Source: Candidatus Aminicenantes bacterium UBA2190 (GTDB taxonomy: Bacteria > Acidobacteriota > Aminicenantia > UBA2199). From it: 64,000 nucleotides of DNA. The notes under the pieces were generated by a model. The model saw only the letters and a program-made list of their open reading frames with translations. It was not told where the DNA came from and searched no databases. The position numbers were made by a program, and so were the translations under genes. Position 1 is the stretch's first letter. The number at the start of each line of letters is the position of its first letter. The stretch lies in contig DCVK01000023.1 in NCBI GenBank assembly GCA_002335385.1, forward strand, positions 12,631 through 76,630, given 5' to 3'. Positions 17,010 through 25,390 of the stretch are shown piece by piece.

Positions 17010-17771
17010 TTATTTGAAGAAATCCTTTCCGAAATCTTCATTGATTTTGACTTCCTCCACGATGAACAAGTGGGGCGGCGCGGTTTTGTCGTGAACCCTC
17101 ATCCAGATATGCGGGAACAGCACGCCTCCCACTTCCCGATAATCGTAATAAAACATGGGCGAGTCCTTCCGGGGGGAACTTGTCGGCCAGATGCCGTGCA
17201 GCAAGCCGCTGTCGACATCGAAATACAGATCTTCAATGACTTTGTCGGGATATGCGCGGCGCAAATGGTAATACGCAAAAGGTTCCGTTTCAAAGGCTTC
17301 AAGCCCGACGTATTCATAGGCAATCTCTTGATTTTTATAATCGATGAAATTTCCATCAATTCTTTCATGGCGCATGGATTTCGCCCACCATTCGGTGAGT
17401 TCCCTGCGGCCGGCGGGAGAGACGGACCAGGTTTTCTCTCCGTCGCTCAGGGTGTAGCTCTTGTCTTCGGGGGACCTCATCGCGCGAAAAAAGTTGGGTT
17501 GTTGATGATAGCGAAGCACGGGAATGTCCCCCGTTCCAAATCGTGCATTTCTTCCCTTGACCATCATGGTTTTCACCGCCAGAATAGCTTCACGGCCGCC
17601 AATGGCTTCCACATGCCTGGCGATGACCGCATCGGCCGTCGTGAGCAGCTTGTCGCCAAGACGTTCTTTGACTTTGTTAATGTTATTCTGGCTAATGGAT
17701 TCCGCCTGCTGTGCCCCGACGATCAGTGCCGCTGCCAGCAGAAAACCAGCCACAAGGATCAGTTTTTTCAT
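17010..17771 (-). CDS. Exported LolA-like (outer-membrane lipoprotein-sorting fold) protein
   Basis: A 253-residue protein with a signal peptide (about 1-20). The region opening with ADAVIARHVEAIGGREAILA, followed by alternating beta-strand segments (KTWSVSPAGRREL, YYHLRRAYPDKVIEDLYFDV, GVLFPHIWMRVHD), resembles the LolA/LppX-like half-barrel proteins frequent in Acidobacteriota. Those folds bind lipid-like or hydrophobic ligands in the periplasm. No lipobox is seen, so the protein should be soluble. It follows a propeller relic and precedes the membrane micro-ORF. Confidence 0.65.
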   Translation of the reverse strand: MKKLILVAGFLLAAALIVGAQQAESISQNNINKVKERLGDKLLTTADAVIARHVEAIGGREAILAVKTMMVKGRNARFGTGDIPVLRYHQQPNFFRAMRSPEDKSYTLSDGEKTWSVSPAGRRELTEWWAKSMRHERIDGNFIDYKNQEIAYEYVGLEAFETEPFAYYHLRRAYPDKVIEDLYFDVDSGLLHGIWPTSSPRKDSPMFYYDYREVGGVLFPHIWMRVHDKTAPPHLFIVEEVKINEDFGKDFFK

Positions 17772-17825
17772 GTTGATCTCCTTTTTATGCTATTGATTCA
17801 AATCTTGATCGATTCCTTAATCGAT

Positions 17826-17909
17826 CTATGAAGCTTGAATCGCCTGTTCCACTCCGGGGGCGAAAAGTTCCGGCGTCGTGCCCGAAGGCTTATGGCCCTG
17901 TGAGTTCAT
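17826..17909 (-). pseudogene. Relic of a PD40 propeller gene (entry motif only)
   Basis: A 27-codon frame on the minus strand reads GHKPSGTTPELFAPGV, then QAIQAS and TAG. It is the same entry motif found at the mature N-termini of the intact propellers (for example GQKPPGMTPEIFAPGI at 19034-20836). Neither a signal peptide nor blades remain, and the frame ends ten codons later. This is best read as the remains of a deleted paralogue. It lies in the 200-nt gap between the DJ-1 fusion and the LolA-like gene. Confidence 0.5.
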
Positions 17910-17971
17910 TTATCAGCCTCTGTATTCATATCCCTGTCTGAGCCGGGTTTCCAATTTGGAGTTGCAGCGGA

Positions 17972-19030
17972 TCATTCCCCGTTCTTTTTTTCAAAGAGGC
18001 TCGAATAGAGCTTGCGGACATAGTTCTCGGGGACCTTGTCGATGGGGTAGGAACCGTGCATCAGTACGTGGAGCCAGCGGCCGTCGCGCTTCTCCAGCAC
18101 CCCGGTCTGGAAGACGTTCTTCAGGCAGGATTCCTTGCCCTTGAAGGAACCGCAGTCGTCTAGAAAGCAGGAGTACCAGGCCACGTCGCCGGAACGCGAG
18201 AAAACGATGCGCAGGTCCCGGAACTCGAAGCGCGTCCCGCGGAAGTCAGGGTCCCCCCACGAGTCGGCGTACTTTTTGAAATTCTCGAGCCCCACCACCT
18301 GGCTGTCGGAAAAAAGCCAGAAATGGAACAGGTCGTCGGCCCACAGGCGGAACATGGCCTCAAAGTCCTTCTCGATGGCCCAGCCGATCGACTGTTCGAT
18401 GGCGTGTTTCACTGCCGCGTACTCAGCGGAGGCCTGGCTGGCCGCGAACTCCCGTTCGATCGCGTCGCATAGCTCCTTGACGGGAGCGCTCTCGAAGCCG
18501 TCGCCGGGAGGGGGACCGCCGCCGCGCGGGCCGAGCAGCAGGCCCTCACGGACCAATGTCACCTTATCCGGGAACAGGGCCGGTGGCTCCAGGTCGGTCA
18601 GGCCAGAGGCCCGGACGAGGAAATTTCCCACGCAGAAGGAGGCGATGAGCATGCCGTCGGCATGAGCCTTCTTCAGGAATTCCAGCACGATCGGATCCTC
18701 CTTAAACTTGCGGAACTGCGGGCCGCTGGGGATGATCAGCACGTCCCAGGCGGAGAGATCCTTCAGGTCGGGGATGAGGATGTCGCTCGTCAGCAGCACG
18801 TCACGCTTCTTGTTGTAGCAGCCGCGGTACTCAGCGTCGACGCCGACCCGCTTTTGTGTCCAGCCCCTGGACTCCATCTCCTTTTGCAGCGGGAAATAGG
18901 CGTCGCCGAACCACTCGCCTAAAAGCACCAGCGCGCGCACCGGCCGCGGCTGTTCCCGTCCAACCAGGTCGGTCGGCGCCGCCATGAGCAGGAGCACCAA
19001 AATGGCCGAAAAAATGGATATCTGTTTCAT
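17972..19030 (-). CDS. Exported fusion of DJ-1/PfpI domain and SnoaL/NTF2-like domain
   Basis: A 352-residue protein with a signal peptide (about 1-24). Residues about 30-170 follow the DJ-1/PfpI fold with the nucleophile elbow ASFCVGN (Cys133), as in glutamine amidotransferase-like hydrolases and chaperones. Residues about 210-345 form an SnoaL/NTF2-like domain (IGWAIEKDFEAMF, GDVAWYSCFLDD, TGVLEKRDGRW) closely similar to the separate protein at 24815-25366. Such domains bind small hydrophobic ligands. The gene begins 3 nt after the stop of the PD40-MBL gene, so the two are probably co-translated. Confidence 0.82.
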   Translation of the reverse strand: MKQISIFSAILVLLLMAAPTDLVGREQPRPVRALVLLGEWFGDAYFPLQKEMESRGWTQKRVGVDAEYRGCYNKKRDVLLTSDILIPDLKDLSAWDVLIIPSGPQFRKFKEDPIVLEFLKKAHADGMLIASFCVGNFLVRASGLTDLEPPALFPDKVTLVREGLLLGPRGGGPPPGDGFESAPVKELCDAIEREFAASQASAEYAAVKHAIEQSIGWAIEKDFEAMFRLWADDLFHFWLFSDSQVVGLENFKKYADSWGDPDFRGTRFEFRDLRIVFSRSGDVAWYSCFLDDCGSFKGKESCLKNVFQTGVLEKRDGRWLHVLMHGSYPIDKVPENYVRKLYSSLFEKKNGE

Positions 19031-19033
19031 GGT

Positions 19034-20836
19034 TTACTCCGAAAAAGTCCTGACCGGTATGCTGGGCAGCAGCAGGAAGATGTCCTTGTAATGCTGGCGC
19101 ACCATGTCGATCTTGGAGGGCGCATCGCTTTCGAGGCGGATGGGCAGATGGGTCAGGCCGATGTGTGCCGGCCGGATCACCTCCTGCAGCAGCTTGGCCA
19201 TCTCGGGATGCAGGGGAAACCAGAAGTGGACCAGCGCCAGGTCGATCTTCGCCTCCGCCAGGCCGAAGCCGCGGTACTCGTCGAGAGTCGCGTCGGCGTC
19301 CCCCTCGTGAAAGACATTCCAGCCGTTGAGGCGGAACCGGAACATCAGGTTCATCGGCTCCTCCTTCTTGCCGCTGTGCAGGGTGCGGCAGGCGGCAAGG
19401 GAGACGCCGGCGATCTCGCGCTGCGCCTTTTCGCCCATCTTGAAGCCGAGGGGCACGACGCGAGCGGCGATCTTGGGCCAGCCCGCCTCCTTGCGCATCT
19501 CGGCCACCGCGTCCTCGGGAACGGCCAGCATCGCCTCGGGATTGGTCTCCAGAAAGCGCACGGCCAGGGGCGCGGCAAAATGGTCGGGATGGTTGTGGGT
19601 GACCAGCGCCAGATCCACGCCGTCAAACGGCGCCTCGCCCTTGACGATCTTGTCGAGCACTGCGGGATCAGGGCCACGGTAATCGGCAGGAGGCTTGTCG
19701 AACAGGGCATCGATTAGAATCTTGGTTTCACCCGAGGCCAGCATGACGCCCGAATTGGCGACGCGGGTGAGCTCCAGGGGTTCCCGAACATTCCTGGGCT
19801 TTTCCGGGGTACCTGCCTCCGTCTCCATTCCTTCCGCTGCCTGGGGCCGAAGGGCTTCGATGACCTCGGAGGAGACCCAGTAGATGTCGCCCAGGCCGTT
19901 GCCGGGAAGGTTGTGCGCCTTGGTGAAATCGGCCAGTTTGACCGGGGCTGCCGGTACGCGGCCTTGCTCGAAGCGATGGCTGGTGAAAAAAAGATATTTC
20001 CCGTCCGGGGAGAGCATCGGGCAGAACTCGGGGCCGGGGGAGTTGACCTTTTCGCCCAAGTTGGCGGCCTGGGTCCAGGCTCCGTCGCCGCCGCGGAAGC
20101 TGACGTACAGGTCGCTGCTCCCCAGTCCCCCGGGCCGGTTGGAGGCAAAGATGAGCAGGTTTTCTCCGGGATCGACAAAAGGATCGAATTCGCGGTGCTG
20201 GGTATTGACCGCCTCTCCAAGCTTGACCGCTGCCGCGTAGGCGTCGCCTACCTTCTCCGAGCGGTAAATATTGTTGGTGCCGGGCCCTTCGCGCTGGCTC
20301 GAGAAGAAGAGCGCCCCGCCCCGTGTCATCATGGGATAGTAATCGTGGCTGTCGGAGTTGATGGCCGGCCCCAGGTGGACCGCCTCCCCCCACCCATTCC
20401 CCCTTCGCGGCGCCAGCCAGAAATCGTTGTCCTTGCGGGGCTCCGCTTCTCCGGGCCTGGGCCGCAGGGAGCTGAATAGGAGCGCATCTCCCGTGGGCGA
20501 GATGCTGACGTCGATGTCGCCGAAACGGCAGGCGAACGGCAGCAGCCGCGGCCTTGACCAGGCGCCTTTCTCCATTTTCATCTGAAAGATCGAAGTGGCA
20601 TTCGTGATGTTGCGCACGCAGAAATAGAACTCGCTGCCATCGGGCGAGAAGACGGAGTTCAACTCGTCCAGCCCGGTTGACACGATCCCCGGCGCGAAAA
20701 TTTCCGGCGTCATCCCCGGCGGTTTCTGGCCCAGGTAGGAGCCGGCGAGCCTGGGCCATTCATCGGCAAGTACCCGTGGGGCAATGCCGGTCATGATGAC
20801 AAGAATCAGAACGCTAAGAAAAGCTTTCTTTTGCAA
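19034..20836 (-). CDS. Exported fusion: PD40 propeller plus metallo-beta-lactamase-fold hydrolase
   Basis: A 600-residue protein with a signal peptide (about 1-24). The mature start carries YLGQKPPGMTPEIFAPGIVS (35-54), then PD40 blades (SVFSPDGSEFYFCV, CPMLSPDGKYLFFTSHR) to about 325. After a Glu/Pro-rich linker a UlaG-type metallo-beta-lactamase domain follows, with HNHPDH (414-419) and further likely ligands in TLHSGKK, HEGDADA and GLTHLP. The metal site looks complete, so this should be an active periplasmic hydrolase carrying its own propeller. The start codon is TTG at 20836, supported by GAGGAG 8 nt upstream; no ATG fits. Confidence 0.86.
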   Translation of the reverse strand: MQKKAFLSVLILVIMTGIAPRVLADEWPRLAGSYLGQKPPGMTPEIFAPGIVSTGLDELNSVFSPDGSEFYFCVRNITNATSIFQMKMEKGAWSRPRLLPFACRFGDIDVSISPTGDALLFSSLRPRPGEAEPRKDNDFWLAPRRGNGWGEAVHLGPAINSDSHDYYPMMTRGGALFFSSQREGPGTNNIYRSEKVGDAYAAAVKLGEAVNTQHREFDPFVDPGENLLIFASNRPGGLGSSDLYVSFRGGDGAWTQAANLGEKVNSPGPEFCPMLSPDGKYLFFTSHRFEQGRVPAAPVKLADFTKAHNLPGNGLGDIYWVSSEVIEALRPQAAEGMETEAGTPEKPRNVREPLELTRVANSGVMLASGETKILIDALFDKPPADYRGPDPAVLDKIVKGEAPFDGVDLALVTHNHPDHFAAPLAVRFLETNPEAMLAVPEDAVAEMRKEAGWPKIAARVVPLGFKMGEKAQREIAGVSLAACRTLHSGKKEEPMNLMFRFRLNGWNVFHEGDADATLDEYRGFGLAEAKIDLALVHFWFPLHPEMAKLLQEVIRPAHIGLTHLPIRLESDAPSKIDMVRQHYKDIFLLLPSIPVRTFSE

Positions 20837-20950
20837 TGGTCACTCTCCTCGCGAATATAGATGCTTGCTCATTCAATGAGGGGCAAGCCCTGGCGCTGGA
20901 ATCATAATAATACAATTGCCGACGAATGTTCATCGCTCCCGGGGGTTTTC

Positions 20951-21301
20951 TCATTCAGGAGACTTTTTGAAGAGCTCGTCCATGACCTCCAGGGCGAAGC
21001 GGCCGTTGACCACGGCGGGCCCGATGCCCATCTCGAAGGCGACCTCGACGGCCTCGAGGATCTCCCTCTCCGTGGCGCCGTCCTTCACCGCCTCGCTGAT
21101 GTGCCACTGCATGCACGACTCGCAGTTGTTGACCACGCTGATACCGACGGCAATCAGTTCCTTGACCTTCTTGGGCAGGGCGCCGTCGCGGAACGTCACC
21201 TTCTCAAGTTCGCTGATGGCCTTGAACACCTGGGAGTTGTACTGGATGAGCTTGCCGTTGGCCCACTTGCGCTGCCGGATCAGCTGTTCGATCTTTTTCA
21301 T
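20951..21301 (-). CDS. Carboxymuconolactone decarboxylase/AhpD-family protein
   Basis: A 116-residue, single-domain helical protein with the AhpD-like redox motif CESC in NNCESCMQWHISEAVKDGAT, the usual signature of peroxidase-type members of the carboxymuconolactone decarboxylase family. The role is probably thiol-dependent peroxide or alkylhydroperoxide reduction, but the family is broad. It has no signal peptide and is a cytoplasmic exception in this exported-protein cluster. GGAGG precedes the ATG by 9 nt. Gaps of about 112 nt on either side may contain promoters, but none is obvious. Confidence 0.87.
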   Translation of the reverse strand: MKKIEQLIRQRKWANGKLIQYNSQVFKAISELEKVTFRDGALPKKVKELIAVGISVVNNCESCMQWHISEAVKDGATEREILEAVEVAFEMGIGPAVVNGRFALEVMDELFKKSPE

Positions 21302-21413
21302 GAAGGATGTCCTCCCTGCTTGGCGATTTCACCTGCTCCCTGCTTCCCGCCCTTCCTTGCGGCATGATGGGCGCGCCCGGAGATGCAACGCCGAAAGGAA
21401 TCGCGACCGCGCT

Positions 21414-22850
21414 TCAGTTGTTCAACTCTTTTTCGATCTGCGCGACGAACTTCTTGCCGTTCTCGTTTGCCGGGTTCAGTTCCAGCGATTTTTGGTAGAG
21501 CTCCAGCGCTTTCTTCTTGTCGCCTTTTGTGTACCAGCCTTCGGCCAGGCTGTCGTAGGCGTTCCAGGATTGCGGAAAAAGCTGCACATAGAGCTCGAAC
21601 ATGGCGATGGCGTCGTCGACTTTCTTCAGCTGCTGCAGCAGGAAGTAGCCCAGACCGGTGAGGTCGGCCTCGCTGTAGAAGTACTTGTCCCGGTTCTTCA
21701 GCAGGTCCGCCCGCAGCGCGGCAAATTTCGCCGTGAACGCGTCGCTGCCGAACGAGCCCTGCAGCTCGCCGCTCAGGGAGATCTTCCCGGAATAAACCTG
21801 GTAGAGGTGCTGGAGGGACATCTGGTGCCCCTGGATGGTGATGCCGGGGCTGCCGACCAGGGCGGGAAACTTGTCTTTCAACGTGTAGCCTGTCATGAAC
21901 TGGTTGAAGTCGCCCCCCGCCTTGGCCAAAGCCTCGATGTCGGAGAGCAGCGCTTTCAGGTAGTTGAATCGGGCCAGGAATCCCTCGAAGCTCAATTCGC
22001 CGTTCCAGTGGCCGGGGACATACTGCTTGATCTCGTCCTTGCGCTCGATCAGCGCCTGCCAGTTCTTCACCAGCACCGGGTAGTCCTCGGCGCTGCCGGT
22101 GCGGACGGCGAAGGTGGCCAGGCAGCCGGGAGTGTCGCTCAGCCACTTGTCGGCCATCATGTCGCCGGTGAGGAGCAGCCCCTTTTGGGGAACGAGGATG
22201 AAGATGTCGCTGGGGGTGTGGGTGCCGCCGGCCTGGTACAGCTCGAAGGTGACGTCGCCGCAATCCAGGACCAGCTTGTCCCGGAAGGTCTTGGTGGGGA
22301 AAGTGGGCTTGGGAGAGGATTGCAAGTATTCGTTGATCAGGGTGCTGATGGCCAACTGCTCTTCGGTGCCCGCTTTTTTTTCAGCCGCGATCTTGCCGGA
22401 CGCCAATTGTTCCCGTTGTTCCTTGATATACCCCGTGTTCCATTCGCTGCGCCGGGGGATATCCTGGAACATCTCCTCCATCATGCCTTTGACGTTCTCG
22501 TGGGCGATGATCTGGCAGTCGGCATAGACGCCGTTGCCGCTGACGTGGTCGACGTGGCCGTGGGTGTTGATCAGGTACTTGAAGTCGCCACGCCCGAGCT
22601 CGCGGGCGATGATCTTGCGGAACGCCTCGTCCAACTTGGGGATGTTGGTGGTGTCGATGACCACGATCCCTTTTTTTGTGGCGATCGCCGAAACAGCGGT
22701 CGACGAGACATGGTCGCCCACCCAGACGCGGACCACCCCGGGCTCGATCTTCTGCACGTGCAGCGGCAACCCCTCCACCGACTCGGCCGCGCAGGGAAGC
22801 GTCACAAAGGCCACTAGAAGCATGATAAGAAAAAAAGATTTTTTGTACAT
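21414..22850 (-). CDS. Exported metallo-beta-lactamase-fold hydrolase with TPR tail
   Basis: A 478-residue protein with a signal peptide (about 1-22). The metallo-beta-lactamase fold keeps the full metal site: HGHVDH (97-102), His in GGTHTPSD, Asp in LLTGDMM and His in VPGHWNG. A helical region follows, and from about 395 the TPR block (NAYDSLAE, NPANENG) that also ends the two degenerate proteins at 10759-12303 and 12450-14684. It is probably the active ancestor-type member of that set. ATG at 22850 follows GGAGG; the frame's earlier Met adds seven residues without a ribosome-binding site. Confidence 0.88.
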   Translation of the reverse strand: MYKKSFFLIMLLVAFVTLPCAAESVEGLPLHVQKIEPGVVRVWVGDHVSSTAVSAIATKKGIVVIDTTNIPKLDEAFRKIIARELGRGDFKYLINTHGHVDHVSGNGVYADCQIIAHENVKGMMEEMFQDIPRRSEWNTGYIKEQREQLASGKIAAEKKAGTEEQLAISTLINEYLQSSPKPTFPTKTFRDKLVLDCGDVTFELYQAGGTHTPSDIFILVPQKGLLLTGDMMADKWLSDTPGCLATFAVRTGSAEDYPVLVKNWQALIERKDEIKQYVPGHWNGELSFEGFLARFNYLKALLSDIEALAKAGGDFNQFMTGYTLKDKFPALVGSPGITIQGHQMSLQHLYQVYSGKISLSGELQGSFGSDAFTAKFAALRADLLKNRDKYFYSEADLTGLGYFLLQQLKKVDDAIAMFELYVQLFPQSWNAYDSLAEGWYTKGDKKKALELYQKSLELNPANENGKKFVAQIEKELNN

Positions 22851-22876
22851 GTGTTTCCTCCTTGGTTTCAAGCGAT

Positions 22877-24799
22877 CTATTTTTTATTAACGGCATTTTC
22901 CGCCGGCGTCTCGCCGGCCGGTCCGGCTGGCAGGCGATAAGAAGAGAATATGGAATAGGCAGCGAGGGAGTTGGCGTCGAAGGTGGGGATGACGAGCAAT
23001 TTCAATTTGGGGATGTAGGCGAAGTCGGCGATCTTCTCTCCCGGGTTGGAGGTGTCGAGCAGCAGGGTCCGTTCTTCCTGGTTCGAGATGCGGAAGAGCT
23101 TGCCGTTGTGGTCGCCGGCCAGGTAGCCGCCGCTGCCGTCGGCCTCCAGGCCATCGATATTGGATCCCAGTTCGAAGCGGGCCAGCACCTGCACCGTCCT
23201 GCTTTTCAGGTCCACGGCGATGAGCTTCTCGTTCAGGCCGACCAGCAGCCGGTTCTTCTCGCAGAGCAGGGCATTGGGCCGGCTCAGGTTCTCGAGCCAG
23301 GGTTCCAGCTTGCCACCGGCATGGCGATACACAACGCCGCCCGCCGTGTCGGAAATAAAGAAATTTCCCTCCCGGTCCATGGCCACATCGTTGGCCATGC
23401 GCAGGCCGGGCAGGGGGATCGTTTCCACGATCTTCCCTTTTTTGACATCGATGACATTCAATCCGGAGCGGTCGACCGCATACAGCGTGTTGCCCTTGAG
23501 GCACATGCCGGTGGGCATGCGCAAGCCCTTGATCCATTCGCGCTCGATGACTTCTCCGGCCGGGGAGACCCTGGAAATGAACTCGCGCCCCTCGTTGAAA
23601 TAATTGGAGACGTAGCAGGCGTCATTTCTTGGGTCGAAGACAACAGCTTCCGGCAGCGCCAGGCCTTTTTTCGTGCTCCACTCTTTTTTCAGCGAGGGAT
23701 GGGTAAACACTTCGTCGTCGCGGCGGAAACAGAAGCCCCAGCCGCCCATGGTCTCGCCGACCAGCAGCAGCAGCTCGTTGTCGCCCTTTTGCAACGGCAG
23801 GTACAGCTCGTCCTGGTAGCCGACAATCCCCAGGAACGAGCGATCGCGCGACTGGTAGATGGCGTTGCCGGAGTAGAGGGGCCGGTGGTTCAGGAACACG
23901 GTGATGACGTCGCTGTAGCCGAAGCTGACCCGCAGCGGCGAGTCGCTCGCCGCCGTCAGCGTGGTCCTGGCCAGCACGCAGTCCCCGGCTTGGGATTTCC
24001 GCGGGAAACAGCGCGAGACGTCGACCATGCCGCGGCGGTCGGCCGCGACCGGCCTCCAGGCGGCGGAGGCCACGGCCTGCTCCGGGTATTTCGTGAAGTC
24101 GACGCCGATGGCTCCGAAGGGCTCCGAGATCTCCCAATCGGAGATGATGCCCCATGTTGCCTCGCGCGGCGCCGCGGGAGGGAGCAGCAGGCCGTCGATC
24201 GCCTCGTAGCGCAGGTCGGAAAAGAAGGCCGTGCCGTCCATGGGGCCGACCAGGCCGATGCTCCCGGCGCTTTCGCCGCGGGCCAGTTCATGAACAAACA
24301 GCACGGGCTCGGGAGCGTCGTTCCAGAAGACCTGCGCCTGGGTGCCGGCCACCACGATCTTCAGGCGGTTCCAACGATCGGGCAGGACCTCCATGCCGGC
24401 GCTGAGCCCCGGGCCGTTGTAGAACTGCCAGCTGTCCACTCCGTTGAAGGTCGGCCCATATTGCAGAACGTCGTCATAAAAAGGGGAGCGGTGCGGCCGG
24501 ACATAGAAGCGCTCGTAGTTCGCGGCGTCCTGCACTCTGAAGAGCACTCCGGGGTAGGATCGCGTCCTGTTCGTAGTGGCGATGTCCACCTCGATGATGC
24601 CGTTCTGCAGCCGGACATCCTTGAGAAAAGCCGTTCCTGCCAGGGCCTTTCTGCCGAGATGCTCCTCGATCTTGGCCCGGCTCAGGTCCCAGCGCTCCGG
24701 CGTGAAATCAGCCGCCGTTTTCTGAGCCGAAGCGGAAATCGCAGTCAAGAGCGCCAGCAGCATGCCGCAAGTGAACTTTCGGAATTTGCCGATCGTCAT
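22877..24799 (-). CDS. Exported LamG-like plus SMP-30/NHL-type propeller protein
   Basis: A 640-residue protein with a signal peptide (about 1-25). Residues about 30-200 resemble a concanavalin/LamG-like or glycoside-binding jelly roll (FLKDVRLQNGIIEVDIATTN, FNGVDSWQFYNGPG). A central beta domain follows, then an SMP-30/NHL-like propeller from about 395 (LPEAVVFDPRNDACYVSNYF, MANDVAMDREGNFFISDTAG, IDGLEADGSGGYLAGDHNGK). It may be a carbohydrate- or lactone-acting enzyme, or only a binding protein. It lies 15 nt after the NTF2-like gene in the same transcript. Confidence 0.75.
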   Translation of the reverse strand: MTIGKFRKFTCGMLLALLTAISASAQKTAADFTPERWDLSRAKIEEHLGRKALAGTAFLKDVRLQNGIIEVDIATTNRTRSYPGVLFRVQDAANYERFYVRPHRSPFYDDVLQYGPTFNGVDSWQFYNGPGLSAGMEVLPDRWNRLKIVVAGTQAQVFWNDAPEPVLFVHELARGESAGSIGLVGPMDGTAFFSDLRYEAIDGLLLPPAAPREATWGIISDWEISEPFGAIGVDFTKYPEQAVASAAWRPVAADRRGMVDVSRCFPRKSQAGDCVLARTTLTAASDSPLRVSFGYSDVITVFLNHRPLYSGNAIYQSRDRSFLGIVGYQDELYLPLQKGDNELLLLVGETMGGWGFCFRRDDEVFTHPSLKKEWSTKKGLALPEAVVFDPRNDACYVSNYFNEGREFISRVSPAGEVIEREWIKGLRMPTGMCLKGNTLYAVDRSGLNVIDVKKGKIVETIPLPGLRMANDVAMDREGNFFISDTAGGVVYRHAGGKLEPWLENLSRPNALLCEKNRLLVGLNEKLIAVDLKSRTVQVLARFELGSNIDGLEADGSGGYLAGDHNGKLFRISNQEERTLLLDTSNPGEKIADFAYIPKLKLLVIPTFDANSLAAYSIFSSYRLPAGPAGETPAENAVNKK

Positions 24800-24814
24800 T
24801 TCAGGTATCTCCTT

Positions 24815-25366
24815 CTATTTTTCTTCCTTTTTCGTTGCGGATGAAGAAAGCGCTGCTTCCAGCTTGGCCTTCACCGCGGCGGCGACCTTGTCGGAGGCAA
24901 AGGAGAAATGCATCTGCACGATGCGCCACTTGCCGTCGCGCTTTTCCAGGACACCGGTCCAGCGCGTGTCCTTCCAGGCGCCGGGCTTGCCGTCCCACTC
25001 GTAGAGGTCGTCGAGGATGCACGACCACCAGGCGGCGTCGCCCAGTGGGGAAAACTCGATGCGCAGGTCGCGGATGTCGAGGCCGGTGGCCTTGAAGCGC
25101 GGATCCATCCAGAAGTCGAATCCCTTGGTGAACTGCTCCCAGCCCGACGTGCAGCCTGAGTCAGGGTTGAAGATGAACAGGCGCTCGTCATGGACCATCG
25201 TGCTCTCGAGCAGCGGCCGGTCCTTGGTCAGCGCCCAGCCGATATTGTCGCGGATGACCTTCTCGATCACGATCTTTTCCGCGGCAGTGGCTGCTTCCGT
25301 GGCGGCGCCGAGGATGCAGGGAATCAGCAGGAAAGCCGCGAGCGCGGCACAGAACATTCGTTTCAT
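24815..25366 (-). CDS. Exported SnoaL/NTF2-like (DUF4440-type) protein
   Basis: A 183-residue protein with a signal peptide (about 1-24) and one NTF2-like cone fold: IGWALTKDRPLLESTMVHDE, DIRDLRIEFSPLGDAAWWSC and TGVLEKRDGKWRIVQMHFSF. The C-terminal domain of the DJ-1 fusion at 17972-19030 shares these blocks almost position by position, so one arose from the other by duplication. The domain binds small ligands or acts as a simple isomerase; no catalytic assignment is possible. GGAGG stands 6 nt before the ATG. A Lys/Glu tail closes the protein. Confidence 0.83.
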   Translation of the reverse strand: MKRMFCAALAAFLLIPCILGAATEAATAAEKIVIEKVIRDNIGWALTKDRPLLESTMVHDERLFIFNPDSGCTSGWEQFTKGFDFWMDPRFKATGLDIRDLRIEFSPLGDAAWWSCILDDLYEWDGKPGAWKDTRWTGVLEKRDGKWRIVQMHFSFASDKVAAAVKAKLEAALSSSATKKEEK

Positions 25367-25390
25367 GATGCCTCCTTGGGCAATGGCGCT

